This document shows positions 34,002 through 42,465 of a DNA stretch of 64,000 nucleotides, in pieces (position 1 is the first letter of the stretch; each line of letters begins with the position of its first letter). The stretch lies in assembly GCA_003513765.1 (NCBI GenBank), contig DONT01000002.1, positions 124,215 to 188,214 on the forward strand. Direction: 5' to 3'. The notes beneath the pieces were generated by a model that saw nothing but the letters and a program-made list of their open reading frames with translations, ran no database searches and was not told the origin of the DNA. The stretch comes from Jeotgalicoccus sp. Its GTDB lineage: Bacteria > Bacillota > Bacilli > Staphylococcales > Salinicoccaceae. The position numbers and the translations under genes were made by a program.

Positions 34002-34130
34002 CTAATGATGTCGATGGTTATGGTTGGCAAGTGTTCTACCAGCCTTGCTCTTTGATGTTTTACTTGCTCCCTTTGTTGCTAGAACTCTTGCAGCTTTCCT
34101 TGTATAAGGAGTTGCTTTTTTACAAGCCAT
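34002..34130 (-). CDS. 42-residue highly basic small protein next to the att site
   Basis: ATG at 34130 preceded by a near-perfect SD (AGGAGGTGG, seven bases away). The protein starts MACKKATPYTRKAARVLATK and ends LANHNHRHH. It contains 14 Lys/Arg and 5 His, no membrane segment, and looks able to bind nucleic acid. I do not recognise a family. It is read towards hsdM and away from rlmH, inside the presumed integrated element. The strong ribosome site makes it more than a random frame. Confidence 0.65.
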   Translation of the reverse strand: MACKKATPYTRKAARVLATKGASKTSKSKAGRTLANHNHRHH

Positions 34131-34224
34131 AAACTACCACCTCCTGGCATCATGCCAATAAATTCTACGAAGTGGTATCGCCTAGTTCCTACTCTATCAC
34201 TTATTATACCAAATATAGTAAAAA

Positions 34225-34247
34225 CCGCATCAACGATGATACGCTTC
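34225..34247 (-). repeat. SCC-type attachment site at the rlmH 3' end
   Basis: On the minus strand the last codons of rlmH and the following bases read GAAGCGTATCATCG then TTGATGCGG and T's. S. aureus attB is GAAGCATATCATAAATGA and integrated SCC elements continue TGATGCGGTTTTT; here TGATGCGGTTTTT follows the core exactly. A second copy, expected at the far end of an intact element, was not seen in the window. Confidence 0.65.
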
Positions 34248-34709
34248 ATTTCTCAATATTTTATTCACTCTGAACAGCTGCTCCAGCATCATTACTTTCA
34301 TCATCTGGTGCGGGTAGGTGAGGGTGCCAAAGCTGATTTCCTGGTTGCTGCGTTTTTTCACTGCATCACCGATGCCGTTGCTGCCGCCGATAACAAATAC
34401 AACATCGCTTTTACTTGTATTCATCCAGCGCTGATATTCTGCGGCCAGTTTTTCACTCGTATACTGCTTGCCGTTTATTTCCAGCGTTACGACATGCTGC
34501 GTGTCTTTTATTTTTGCTAATATCTTCTCTGCTTCTTTATCTTTAATCTGCTCCAGATCTTTCGGACCCGCATTATTCGGTTCTTTCTCATCGGCTACTT
34601 CTATCAACTCGATTTTTGCATATTTACTAATTCGTTTCTGATACTCTTTTACTGCATCAAGCCAGTATTTTTCTTTTAATTTTCCTACTGTAATCATTGT
34701 CAGTTTCAT
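34230..34709 (-). CDS. rlmH: 23S rRNA pseudouridine-1915 N3-methyltransferase RlmH
   Basis: 159 residues, identical in length to S. aureus RlmH (OrfX). SPOUT-fold enzyme using SAM to methylate pseudouridine 1915 in helix 69. Recognisable blocks are ITVGKLKEKYW at the start, VTLEINGKQYTSE, FVIGGSNGIGDAVKKRSN (the SAM-binding knot) and the C-terminal TYPHQMMKVMMLEQLFR...NEAYHR. The start at 34709 has SD GGTGA; the upstream in-frame ATG at 34811 would add an unrelated tail and is rejected. The final codons form the att site. Confidence 0.96.
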   Translation of the reverse strand: MKLTMITVGKLKEKYWLDAVKEYQKRISKYAKIELIEVADEKEPNNAGPKDLEQIKDKEAEKILAKIKDTQHVVTLEINGKQYTSEKLAAEYQRWMNTSKSDVVFVIGGSNGIGDAVKKRSNQEISFGTLTYPHQMMKVMMLEQLFRVNKILRNEAYHR

Positions 34710-34755
34710 CTGTTTCACCTTCACTTTTAACGTCTTTTCCTCAATTATACAGAAC

Positions 34756-34962
34756 TGTGGACAAATTCGTATATTTACTGCAATTTTATTAGTTATACAC
34801 GTGTTATCCACAGGCTGTTGATAACTTTTCTATCTTAAACCGCATGATTCCGCTCTTTTTTTAGGCTGATTTCTGCATATTTTATGTATTTTCCCACATT
34901 CCACACACTTATCCACGTTTTTATCCCACTTATACACAACTTATCACCAAACCTGTGGATAA
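34756..34962. promoter_or_regulatory. DnaA-box cluster upstream of rlmH
   Basis: Perfect TTATNCACA boxes: TTATCCACA at 34804-34812, TTATACACA at 34930-34938, and TGTGGATAA (complement) at 34954-34962. One-mismatch boxes: TGTGGACAA 34756-34764, TTATACACG 34793-34801, TGTTGATAA 34816-34824, TTATCCACG 34909-34917. Seven boxes in about 200 bp is far above chance. The site is about 30 kb from recF, hence from dnaA/oriC, and occupies the rlmH upstream region. Confidence 0.75.
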
Positions 34963-34983
34963 CTTGTTAAAAGGTATAAAAAT

Positions 34984-35019
34984 AGACCAAATTGCGCCGT
35001 TTTTCTCACAATTTGGTCT
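34984..35019 (-). terminator. Terminator of the wal operon
   Basis: An 11-bp stem AGACCAAATTG / CAATTTGGTCT with a 14-nt loop; ATTTTTAT follows on the minus strand. Confidence 0.88.
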
Positions 35020-35024
35020 TCTTA

Positions 35025-35822
35025 TTAAATCTGATATATTTCTGTCGGCACTGCCTTATCTGTATCGCATATCATTATATCGTTGTGCGTATCGATGTCG
35101 TATTGATTCAGTATCTGTTCAACACTCATCCGCGCCAGTTCTTTAATGTTATTGTCGAGGCTTAAGTGTCCTAAATAGATTCGTTTTGTATTGCTTGTTA
35201 TAACGTCCTTCATGGCGTGTGCAGCATCTTCATTGGACACATGTCCGACGTCTGACAGTATCCGCTGCTTCGTATTCCACGGATATCTGCCCATGCGGAG
35301 CATATCCACATCGTGGTTTGATTCAAACAGGAAGACGTCACTTTCTTTGATGATGCCTTTCATCGTGTCTGACACGTAGCCTGTGTCTGTAATCAGCGAT
35401 ATTTTCTTGTTGTTCTGCGAGAACGTGTAGAATTGCGGATCAATCGCATCGTGTGACACGTTAAATGACTGGACGTTCAAGCCCGCTATTTCTTTTTCTT
35501 CAAGCGGATTGAAATGAAATTTCTGTTCTGTTTTAATAATAATATCTTTACGCTCAATAGCATCCCAAGTCTTCGCATTGGCATAAATAGGTATATCATA
35601 TTTCTTTGCAATCACTTTTAAGCCTTTTATATGGTCTATATGTTCATGTGTAATGAAAATCGCATTTATGTCCTGGAGTGATTTACCTATTTGATTGAGC
35701 GTCTCATCAGTTTTCTTACATGACAGCCCGACGTCTACAAGTACACTTCCTTTTTCTGTTTCAATGAATGTACTGTTGCCTGTTGAGCCGCTTGCTAATA
35801 CGCTCATCTTCATTCCGTTCAC
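35025..35822 (-). CDS. walJ: WalJ/YycJ metallo-beta-lactamase-fold exonuclease-like protein
   Basis: 265 residues. The metal-binding motif THEHIDHIKGL is at about residues 58-68, the N-terminal strand is SVLASGSTGNSTFIET, with SHDAIDPQFY and GHLSLDNN later. It is the last gene of walRKHIJ. It is a 5'-3' DNase of the MBL family linked in Bacillus and streptococci to DNA repair and replication/division coordination. It overlaps walI by 4 bp. Confidence 0.94.
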   Translation of the reverse strand: MNGMKMSVLASGSTGNSTFIETEKGSVLVDVGLSCKKTDETLNQIGKSLQDINAIFITHEHIDHIKGLKVIAKKYDIPIYANAKTWDAIERKDIIIKTEQKFHFNPLEEKEIAGLNVQSFNVSHDAIDPQFYTFSQNNKKISLITDTGYVSDTMKGIIKESDVFLFESNHDVDMLRMGRYPWNTKQRILSDVGHVSNEDAAHAMKDVITSNTKRIYLGHLSLDNNIKELARMSVEQILNQYDIDTHNDIMICDTDKAVPTEIYQI

Positions 35823-36556
35823 TCTCTTTCAATAATATCTTCTGTCTGACTCAGTGCATCGACGTACAGTATACGTTCAATATCCTCATCAGTAATCTCA
35901 AATTGCCATTTCGGACGCATCATAATCTGATCCTCTTCTTCCAGTATGATGTAGTAGCCGAGTGTTGCACTTTCTATGACTGCATTATCAGTAATATTTT
36001 CCTGCAGATAAAGTTCTTCCACAATTACTTTAGGATGGCGCACGTTCTGATCTACTGAATAGTCGCTTTCCTCGATATTTTCCACATAGCCCTGAGTCAT
36101 GCTTGCTGATTCTTCACTGAAGTACAGGCGTGCTGCTTCGTGGCTGAATATCGGATATCCTTCATAATACTGATTAAATGTTATAGTGTCCGGTTCGCTC
36201 ATTACTTTATCATAATGGTATTCTTCGCCTCTGTAAATTGAATTGTCTTTGTATGTCTTTAAGCCTTCCGGTGCGAAGGTGACGGTTTCATCAAGAGGCA
36301 GAGTCAGTGCTGTATCTTCTTCCGACATATCATCTTCATGCTCGAGCTCTGCCGGATCACCGAGTATAATTTTCATCTCGACGTTTTCAAATCCATCGAG
36401 TGCACTCGTGTCAATATTTGTTTCAGACAGTACATTCGTCGTGTCTGCAAGTTCTCTCACTTCATCATTTGATTCATTATACAAAATATAAATAAGGACT
36501 AAATTCATCAGCAGGAAGGCGGCTATAAAAAGGGATTTCGTTAATCTCCAATCCAT
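35819..36556 (-). CDS. walI: WalI/YycI regulator of the WalK kinase
   Basis: 245 residues with one N-terminal membrane helix (about 8-26, SLFIAAFLLMNLVLIYILY) and an extracytoplasmic domain (to MMRPKWQFEITDEDIERILY). YycI interacts with YycH and the WalK membrane part to tune kinase activity. The position between walH and walJ fixes the assignment, as sequence conservation of this family is low. It overlaps both neighbours by 1-4 bp. Confidence 0.92.
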   Translation of the reverse strand: MDWRLTKSLFIAAFLLMNLVLIYILYNESNDEVRELADTTNVLSETNIDTSALDGFENVEMKIILGDPAELEHEDDMSEEDTALTLPLDETVTFAPEGLKTYKDNSIYRGEEYHYDKVMSEPDTITFNQYYEGYPIFSHEAARLYFSEESASMTQGYVENIEESDYSVDQNVRHPKVIVEELYLQENITDNAVIESATLGYYIILEEEDQIMMRPKWQFEITDEDIERILYVDALSQTEDIIERE

Positions 36557-37881
36557 CAGGACAGCCCTCCTTCATTGAATTTCATCCATGCACCGTCGTA
36601 CTTAACGTACCATTGAGGTGTATAATCGATAAACTCCAGATCCGTTTCCTCATCAGCATATGTCATATCATAACCGAGTACGATTTTTGATACTTTCTGC
36701 AAATCAAAGTTATCATGCAGTGCAATCTGATAACGGACATTTTCAATATCTAAAAGTTCAACTTCTTCTTCATCTGATACTTTCGCATTGGTTCGTATCA
36801 GCGGACGGGTATATTCGTAAACTGAATTTGCCCCGTACTTCACCGTAATCGCTGTACTTAGTGCTTCACTGAACACGACACGTCCGTTTAAAGTAGAGCG
36901 GAACGTTGCTGCATTTTCACCTGATTCATAATCAAAGAGCACATTATTCTGTGACAGTCCGTTATGCGAGTTCAGGAAATAGTAAATATCCTGAATCGTC
37001 TGGTGGTTATTGCCGCTTGAAGAGGAGGACTCATTTAAATTTGTATAACTGTACTGATACGTATCAGCGTTGTACGTTGCAATATGATTTTCATCTTCAT
37101 AAATCGATACATCACCCGACGATGGACTTTCTGCCGGTGAATCTAAAAATAAGATACGGTTCATAACGTCGGTATTAATCTGTGTAATCATAAAACGTTC
37201 TGTATTAATCGTATCCGGTGATGACGGGCCGTAAATTGCCGTCTTATTATTCGCTGTCTGCTGATTTGTAATAATCGGGGTGTAGGCTTCAAAAATATCA
37301 CTGTAAGATTCAACGTGGCCTTTTAAAAAGTCAGCAGTAATGTCGGTTTCGACGACTGCAACTCTCGAACGGCTTTCATCCACTAAGTTGAAAACAACAT
37401 TTCCCTCTTTCATATCAACGACAATCCGGTCGAAGGTAAAGTCGGGGAGTGTGGAATCATGAGACAGTCCCAGCATCTGGAATAGAGATTTGGACGGTAC
37501 ATCGGAGTAGTAATCGATAAGCAGAAACTCTTCATCATTACTTTCTTCTCCTCTGACATCGAGACGGTTCAAGCTGTTATAAACGTCCATACTCTTAATG
37601 TTGGAACCTTCAAGATTTTCACGGATACCGATTAATGCTCTCGGATCCGTCGTCCCCCGTGTATTGTTCTCTCCCTGTATCCAGACCAGCTGATACGTAC
37701 TCATCACTTGTTCAAACGATATACGTTCGCCCTGGCCGATATTCGTTGTTCCTTCGATCGTTGTATCAATCTGGGAAAATTCCGGTTCATAACTCCAGAC
37801 GAGATATGTCAGCACCGCACTCGAGGCGACAATAACGATTAACAGGATGGACTTAATCCATTCTCTATACATCCCACTCAT
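36556..37881 (-). CDS. walH: WalH/YycH regulator of the WalK kinase
   Basis: 441 residues. One N-terminal membrane helix (about residues 10-29), then a large secreted domain with a serine-rich loop (NLNESSSSSGNNH, near 275). YycH forms a membrane complex with YycI and WalK. It overlaps the end of walK by 17 bp and walI by 1 bp, indicating strict co-translation. Confidence 0.93.
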   Translation of the reverse strand: MSGMYREWIKSILLIVIVASSAVLTYLVWSYEPEFSQIDTTIEGTTNIGQGERISFEQVMSTYQLVWIQGENNTRGTTDPRALIGIRENLEGSNIKSMDVYNSLNRLDVRGEESNDEEFLLIDYYSDVPSKSLFQMLGLSHDSTLPDFTFDRIVVDMKEGNVVFNLVDESRSRVAVVETDITADFLKGHVESYSDIFEAYTPIITNQQTANNKTAIYGPSSPDTINTERFMITQINTDVMNRILFLDSPAESPSSGDVSIYEDENHIATYNADTYQYSYTNLNESSSSSGNNHQTIQDIYYFLNSHNGLSQNNVLFDYESGENAATFRSTLNGRVVFSEALSTAITVKYGANSVYEYTRPLIRTNAKVSDEEEVELLDIENVRYQIALHDNFDLQKVSKIVLGYDMTYADEETDLEFIDYTPQWYVKYDGAWMKFNEGGLS

Positions 37882-39715
37882 CCTCCTCTATCACTTCACA
37901 AGGCAAGTTGATAAAGATTGTTGTCCCTTCATTTTCTACGCTGTTCGCCCAGATTTTACCGTTATGCGCCTCGATAATTTCTTTTGAAATCGCAAGACCG
38001 AGTCCCGTACCGCCCATTTTACGCGCACGACCTTTATCCACACGATAAAAACGGTCAAAAATACGGTCAACTTTGTTATTCGGTATGCCGAGACCGTAGT
38101 CTTTTATACGTATTGTCATACGATTATATAAAGTGTTCTGTTTCAAATGAATATCCACGCGCTTTGGTTCCCCGTGCTGATATTTAATCGCATTGGAAAG
38201 CACATTATCCAGCACCTGACCCATTTTATCCACCGAAATATCAGTGAAGAGGGGAGCGTCCGGAATATGGCGTGTGAAAACAACATCTTCTTTATGTGTC
38301 ATTTCAAAACGGTCAATAACACGGTTAATGAAGAGTTTAAAATCCACTACTTCTTTCTGGATTTCTTCCGCATCATTATCCATACGTGATAACTGCAGCA
38401 GATCTTCAACGAGACGGCCCATACGGTCAGTCTCAGCACGTGTCACACTCAGGAATTTCGGCGCAATGTCTTCGTCCTGCCACGCACCTTCCTGTAATGC
38501 CTCAATATAACTCCGCATAGAAGTCAGCGGCGTTCTAAGTTCATGTGACACGTTCGCAACGAATTCACGGCGCTCTGCATCGATACGTTCCTGTTCTGTA
38601 ACGTCATGCAGTACAGCGATATAACCGTTGATAAACCCGGTATCTGTAACGATTGTCGAGAAGTTGACGCGGAGTGTGGCAGAGTCATCCGCCGAGTCGA
38701 TAAATATTAAATGGCTGTCGTTAGCTTCCTGAATAATGTCTTCAAGATTCAGTTCTTCACCGAGACGCAGCAGTTCCAGCATATTTTTACCATGCAGTTC
38801 GTCCGACTGCATACCTAAGTTCAGCATGCCGACCGCCATCTCGTTAACGATACGAATCCGGCCTTTTCTGTCGGTTGCGATAATTCCATCCGACATATGG
38901 GTAATAACAGAGTCGAGACGTTTTTTCTCACTCTCGGTGTTCGCCTGGGCTTCCTGTACTCTTTTTGAGAGAATGTTAAAGCTGCCGGCAAGCTGACCGA
39001 TCTCATCATCGCTGTAAATCTGGACGCGTGATGTATAGTCGCCTTCCGACATCAGAAGTGCCTGATTTCTCATATCTGTAATCGGCTTCGTAATGGTACG
39101 CGCGACAAAGATACCGAGAATACTCGTAATTACTAATGAAAACAGTGTGGCGATAATAAAAGTATTGTTAATCGCTTCAAGCTGCATGTATATACTTTCG
39201 ACATTTGACTCAACGTAAATAACACCGGCGACTTCATCATTGACTACGACCGGCTGGTTTAAAATCCATACACGCTGATTATCTTTATCGACGTTGACGA
39301 AAATTTCATCGTTTACGATGCCTGACTGCAGTGCATCTTGCGACATCGGTTCATTAATACGGGAGCCGACGAGTGACTCGTTTGAAATTCTGCTCGTTCC
39401 AACGAGAATATTATCCGCATTGATGTAGCGGATTTCTTCAATTTCAGGTCGGTTGCCGTAATCAGTCAGCAGGCTTTGAATATCAGCCCGCATCTGATCA
39501 CGGTCATCTCCGGTTTCCTGAAAGATTTCTTTAATACGCGTATCAATCAGAGTAACCTGGGAATCGATATTATTTTTAAAGTTTCCCGTTAAATCCCGCT
39601 CCAGACTGTTAGTAAAATACAGTCCGATAATCTGCATTCCGATAATAATCAGCAGCATGTATATCATTACTAATTTGAACTGAAGCGATTGCAGGTTTTT
39701 TAAAAACTGCTTCAT
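37865..39715 (-). CDS. walK: Sensor histidine kinase WalK
   Basis: 616 residues. TM1 about 13-33, extracellular Cache/PAS-like domain about 34-180, TM2 about 183-203, HAMP, cytoplasmic PAS around 265-370 (MSDGIIATDRKGRIRIVNE), HisKA with phospho-His391 in FVANVSHELRTPLTS, and HATPase with the N box DNVLSNAIKYQ and G boxes DYGLGIPN / GGTGLGLAI. It controls cell-wall metabolism genes through WalR and is essential in Firmicutes. walR ends one base before its start. Confidence 0.97.
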   Translation of the reverse strand: MKQFLKNLQSLQFKLVMIYMLLIIIGMQIIGLYFTNSLERDLTGNFKNNIDSQVTLIDTRIKEIFQETGDDRDQMRADIQSLLTDYGNRPEIEEIRYINADNILVGTSRISNESLVGSRINEPMSQDALQSGIVNDEIFVNVDKDNQRVWILNQPVVVNDEVAGVIYVESNVESIYMQLEAINNTFIIATLFSLVITSILGIFVARTITKPITDMRNQALLMSEGDYTSRVQIYSDDEIGQLAGSFNILSKRVQEAQANTESEKKRLDSVITHMSDGIIATDRKGRIRIVNEMAVGMLNLGMQSDELHGKNMLELLRLGEELNLEDIIQEANDSHLIFIDSADDSATLRVNFSTIVTDTGFINGYIAVLHDVTEQERIDAERREFVANVSHELRTPLTSMRSYIEALQEGAWQDEDIAPKFLSVTRAETDRMGRLVEDLLQLSRMDNDAEEIQKEVVDFKLFINRVIDRFEMTHKEDVVFTRHIPDAPLFTDISVDKMGQVLDNVLSNAIKYQHGEPKRVDIHLKQNTLYNRMTIRIKDYGLGIPNNKVDRIFDRFYRVDKGRARKMGGTGLGLAISKEIIEAHNGKIWANSVENEGTTIFINLPCEVIEEDEWDV

Positions 39716-40417
39716 CTAGTCATCACCTTTGATATAGTACCCGACGCCGCGGCGTGTCATGATGTATTCCGGATGACTTGGATCGTCTTCGATTTTCTCT
39801 CTTAAGCGGCGCACTGTAACGTCCACCGTACGCACATCTCCGAAGTAATCATAACCCCATACTGTTTCCAGCAGGTGCTCGCGTGTCATTACCTGGGATT
39901 TGAATTTGGCAAGATATAAAAACAGCTCAAATTCGCGATGTGTCAAATCGATATCTTTACCGAATTTTTTAATCGCATAAGAGTCGGGGATCACAGTAAT
40001 ATCCCGAATATATATATTTTTATCTTCCGGTTCATCTTCTTTAGAACTGACAGTATTATTACGTCGTAAATTAACTTTCACACGTGCGATTAATTCACGC
40101 GTAGAGAAAGGTTTTGTTACATAATCATCCGCACCGAGCTCAAGACCCAGCACTTTATCTATTTCGGAATCTTTGGCGGTAAGCATAATAATCGGCATAT
40201 CGTGTTTTTTACGAACTTCGCGGCAAACTTCCATGCCGTCGATACCTGGCAGCATGATATCCAAAAGAACAAGATCCGGCACTATGTCCAAAATCAGTTC
40301 CAGTGCATCATTACCATCGTAAGCGCAATGAACTTCATATCCTTCTTTTTGCAAATTAAATTCAAGTATATCTGCAATTGGTTTTTCATCATCAACAACA
40401 ACTATTTTCTTGGCCAT
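39716..40417 (-). CDS. walR: Response regulator WalR
   Basis: 233 residues from the ATG at 40417 (SD GAGGG), matching family starts MA(K/R)K; a longer start at 40432 is rejected. Receiver domain with phospho-Asp53 in LLDIML, acidic pair Asp9/Asp10 and Lys102 region. The OmpR/PhoB winged helix has the recognition segment DVRTVDVTVRRLREKIEDDP. It activates autolysin-type genes such as secreted muramidases. Confidence 0.97.
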   Translation of the reverse strand: MAKKIVVVDDEKPIADILEFNLQKEGYEVHCAYDGNDALELILDIVPDLVLLDIMLPGIDGMEVCREVRKKHDMPIIMLTAKDSEIDKVLGLELGADDYVTKPFSTRELIARVKVNLRRNNTVSSKEDEPEDKNIYIRDITVIPDSYAIKKFGKDIDLTHREFELFLYLAKFKSQVMTREHLLETVWGYDYFGDVRTVDVTVRRLREKIEDDPSHPEYIMTRRGVGYYIKGDD

Positions 40418-40496
40418 TAAGATATCCCTCATTTCACGTGTACATTATTTTGTACGTAAACTTATCCATCTTTAAATGTATCACTTTTCAGACAAA

Positions 40497-40534
40497 TAAA
40501 AAAGTCTGCCAGCATAAATGCTGGAGACTTTATC
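40497..40534 (-). terminator. Terminator of the tRNA transcript
   Basis: Minus-strand stem AAAGTCT-CCAGCAT / ATGCTGG-CAGACTTT with one bulged base, then TTTATT. Confidence 0.8.
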
Positions 40535-40537
40535 AGA

Positions 40538-40610
40538 CGGTCCCGACGGGAATCGAACCCGCGATCTCCTGCGTGACAGGCAGGCATGTTAACCGCTACA
40601 CCACGGGACC
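40538..40610 (-). tRNA. tRNA-Asp (anticodon GTC)
   Basis: 73 nt. Acceptor GGTCCCG / CGGGACC, discriminator G, anticodon stem CCTGC / GCAGG with loop CTGTCAC giving GTC, T arm GCGGGTTCGATTCCCGT. CCA is not encoded. Confidence 0.96.
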
Positions 40611-40644
40611 AGTTTATATAGAGTTTTTTAAATCAAAAGAAAAG

Positions 40645-40716
40645 TGACCCGTACGGGACTCGAACCCGTGTTACCGCCGTGAAAGGGCGGTGTCTTAACC
40701 GCTTGACCAACGGGCC
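40645..40716 (-). tRNA. tRNA-Glu (anticodon TTC)
   Basis: 72 nt. Acceptor GGCCCGT / ACGGGTC with a G-T pair, discriminator A, anticodon stem CCGCC / GGCGG with loop CTTTCAC giving TTC, T loop GGTTCGAGTCC. Upstream of tRNA-Asp on the same strand, so the pair is probably one transcript. Confidence 0.96.
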
Positions 40717-40839
40717 ATGGTAAATATTATGCGATTTGCACAAGATTTATTATACCATGCTTGTGAATTTGAATACAAGACCTATTTTGAAATATTTGTC
40801 TTGAGTTCAGAAAAATAGGAAGGTGGTGTGAAAATCTGC

Positions 40840-41003
40840 TTACTCGGGAATGACGGCGTTTCATTGCGGAGCAAGCACACTTACTCGGGAATGACAGACG
40901 CTCATTGCGGAGCAAGCACACTTACTCGGGAATGACAACCGCTCATTGCGGAGCAAACCTTCTTACTCGGGAATGACAACCGCTCATTGCGGAGCAAACG
41001 GCG
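40840..41003. repeat. 41-bp tandem repeat array, locus 1 (four copies)
   Basis: Units begin at 40840, 40881, 40922 and 40963, exactly 41 bp apart. Each has TTACTCGGGAATGAC, then a variable 5-6 bp, then CTCATTGCGGAGCAA with self-complementary GCTC/GAGC, then a variable tail. The same unit recurs at 58401-58584. The frames crossing the array are not genes. Confidence 0.92.
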
Positions 41004-41014
41004 ATTAACTATTT

Positions 41015-41044
41015 AAAAAACACCGGACATCATCATGTCCGGTG
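41015..41044 (-). terminator. Terminator of purA
   Basis: A perfect 10-bp stem CACCGGACAT / ATGTCCGGTG with a 4-nt loop and six T's on the minus strand. Confidence 0.94.
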
Positions 41045-41055
41045 CCGCAATAGTA

Positions 41056-42348
41056 TTAATTTTCGTTCCAGAAGTTTTTCAGTAAGTTTGTCTGGTTTCT
41101 GTCCGGGCCAACTGAGAATATAGATGCTTTCACACCGCATAATTTCTCAATTTCACGCAGGTAGTTATATGCGTTTTCCGGAAGTTCTTCCAATGTCTTA
41201 ACACCGGTAATGTCTTCTGACCAGCCCGGCATTTCTTTATAAATTGGTTTCGCGCGCTGTAAGTCTTCAAGTGTCGCAGGGTATTCTGTAATTTCAACAC
41301 CGTCGAGTTCATAAGCTGTACAGATTTTCACTGTTTTAAGTCCGCTCATTACGTCGATTGAGTTCAATGACAGGTCTGTAATACCGCTGACGCGTCTCGA
41401 GTGGCGGACAACGACTGAGTCGAACCAGCCGATACGGCGCGGACGTCCTGTTGTCGTTCCGTATTCACGGCCGACTTCACGGATGTGGTGACCGTCTTCG
41501 TCAAACAGTTCAGTAGGGAATGGGCCGTCTCCAACGCGTGATGTATATGCTTTACATACACCGACAACATTTTTAACGTTTGATGGACCGACACCGCAGC
41601 CGACAGTAACGTTTCCTGCTACCGGGTTGCTTGATGTCACGAACGGATATGTTCCGTGGTCAACGTCCAGCATAACGCCCTGTGCGCCTTCAAACAGCAC
41701 GTTCTTGCCTTCTGTGAAAGCATCGTCGAGCAGTTTGGCAGTATCGCATACGTAAGGTGCTAAACGCTCTGCAGCTTCTTTATACGGCGCGTAGATTTCA
41801 TCGAATGTGAATCCTTCGTGGTCGTATAATGCTTTAAGCATATGATTTTTTAGTACCAGGTTTTCTTCTAAACGGCGTTTGAATACTTCGTCGTCTACTA
41901 AGTCAGCCATGCGGATACCGATGCGCTGAACTTTATCCACGTACGATGGACCGATACCGCGTTTAGTCGTACCGATTTTATTGTCACCGCGTGCTTCTTC
42001 TTCAAGTACATCCTGCGTAATATGATAAGGCAGGATAACCTGGGCACGGTTTGATATACGTAAGTTATCAACGCCGATGCCTCGTGCAAGCAGTCCGTCA
42101 AGTTCTTTAATAAGAGATAAGGGGTCGACTACGACTCCGTTACCGATTACAGAAAGTTTATCTTCGTAGAAAATACCTGATGGTACGAGGTGAAGTTTAT
42201 AAGTCTCTCCGCCAAATTGAATCGTATGACCTGCGTTGTTTCCACCTGAAAATCGTGCAATAACGTGTGCATCTTCCGAGAGGAAGTCCGTAATCTTACC
42301 TTTACCTTCGTCTCCCCACTGTGTTCCAACAACTACTGTTCCAGACAT
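41056..42348 (-). CDS. purA: Adenylosuccinate synthetase
   Basis: 430 residues from the ATG at 42348 (SD GGGGG), the usual length. GTP-binding GTQWGDEGKGK at residues 8-18, GGNNAGHTI, the switch loop TTKRGIGPSYVDK and TTTGRPRRIGWFD are all present. It condenses IMP with aspartate using GTP in AMP synthesis. The longer frame starting at 42417 has no ribosome site and is rejected. It is next to dnaB as in other staphylococci. Confidence 0.97.
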   Translation of the reverse strand: MSGTVVVGTQWGDEGKGKITDFLSEDAHVIARFSGGNNAGHTIQFGGETYKLHLVPSGIFYEDKLSVIGNGVVVDPLSLIKELDGLLARGIGVDNLRISNRAQVILPYHITQDVLEEEARGDNKIGTTKRGIGPSYVDKVQRIGIRMADLVDDEVFKRRLEENLVLKNHMLKALYDHEGFTFDEIYAPYKEAAERLAPYVCDTAKLLDDAFTEGKNVLFEGAQGVMLDVDHGTYPFVTSSNPVAGNVTVGCGVGPSNVKNVVGVCKAYTSRVGDGPFPTELFDEDGHHIREVGREYGTTTGRPRRIGWFDSVVVRHSRRVSGITDLSLNSIDVMSGLKTVKICTAYELDGVEITEYPATLEDLQRAKPIYKEMPGWSEDITGVKTLEELPENAYNYLREIEKLCGVKASIFSVGPDRNQTNLLKNFWNEN

Positions 42349-42419
42349 ATGATTGCCCCCAAATGATTGATTAATTTTACCGTTACCAATGTTACCAATA
42401 ATTCTTACAAAAATCAACG

Positions 42420-42465
42420 AAAGTCCGAACGTTTTTCAATGGACTCTCGAAAAACATTCGGACTT
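42420..42465 (-). terminator. Hairpin after dnaB
   Basis: A 17-bp stem pairing 42421-42437 with 42449-42465 (G-T tolerated), core AAGTCCGAA / TTCGGACTT. The minus-strand tail TTTCG is poor in T. Confidence 0.6.

Larger units (their letters stand above)
21101..34247. other. Accessory region adjoining the SCC attachment gene rlmH
   Basis: All genes from the IS21/IS3 block to the 3' end of rlmH are mobile, defence or surface-polysaccharide genes, with several truncations at IS borders and a base composition visibly more AT-rich (especially 25.0-27.3 kb) than the flanking core. The junction with rlmH carries an SCC-like att sequence. No ccr recombinase and no second att copy were found in the window, so a decayed SCC element or serial insertions are both possible. 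Confidence 0.5.

Noticed and set aside
20500..34225. Far (left) SCC att site
   Set aside because: I looked by eye for GAAGCGTATCAT and its complement and saw no second copy. A computed search with mismatches would be decisive.
34756..34962. Chromosomal origin oriC
   Set aside because: dnaA/dnaN are not here; gene order places them just beyond recF at the right edge. There is also no clear AT-rich unwinding element with the boxes. A secondary DnaA-box cluster is the safer call.
40727..40921. 64-residue ORF on the minus strand
   Set aside because: Its repeated CLLRNERL-like segments come from translation of the 41-bp repeats; it has no ribosome site.
40840..41003. CRISPR array
   Set aside because: The whole 41-bp unit is conserved, without unique spacers, and no cas gene is present.
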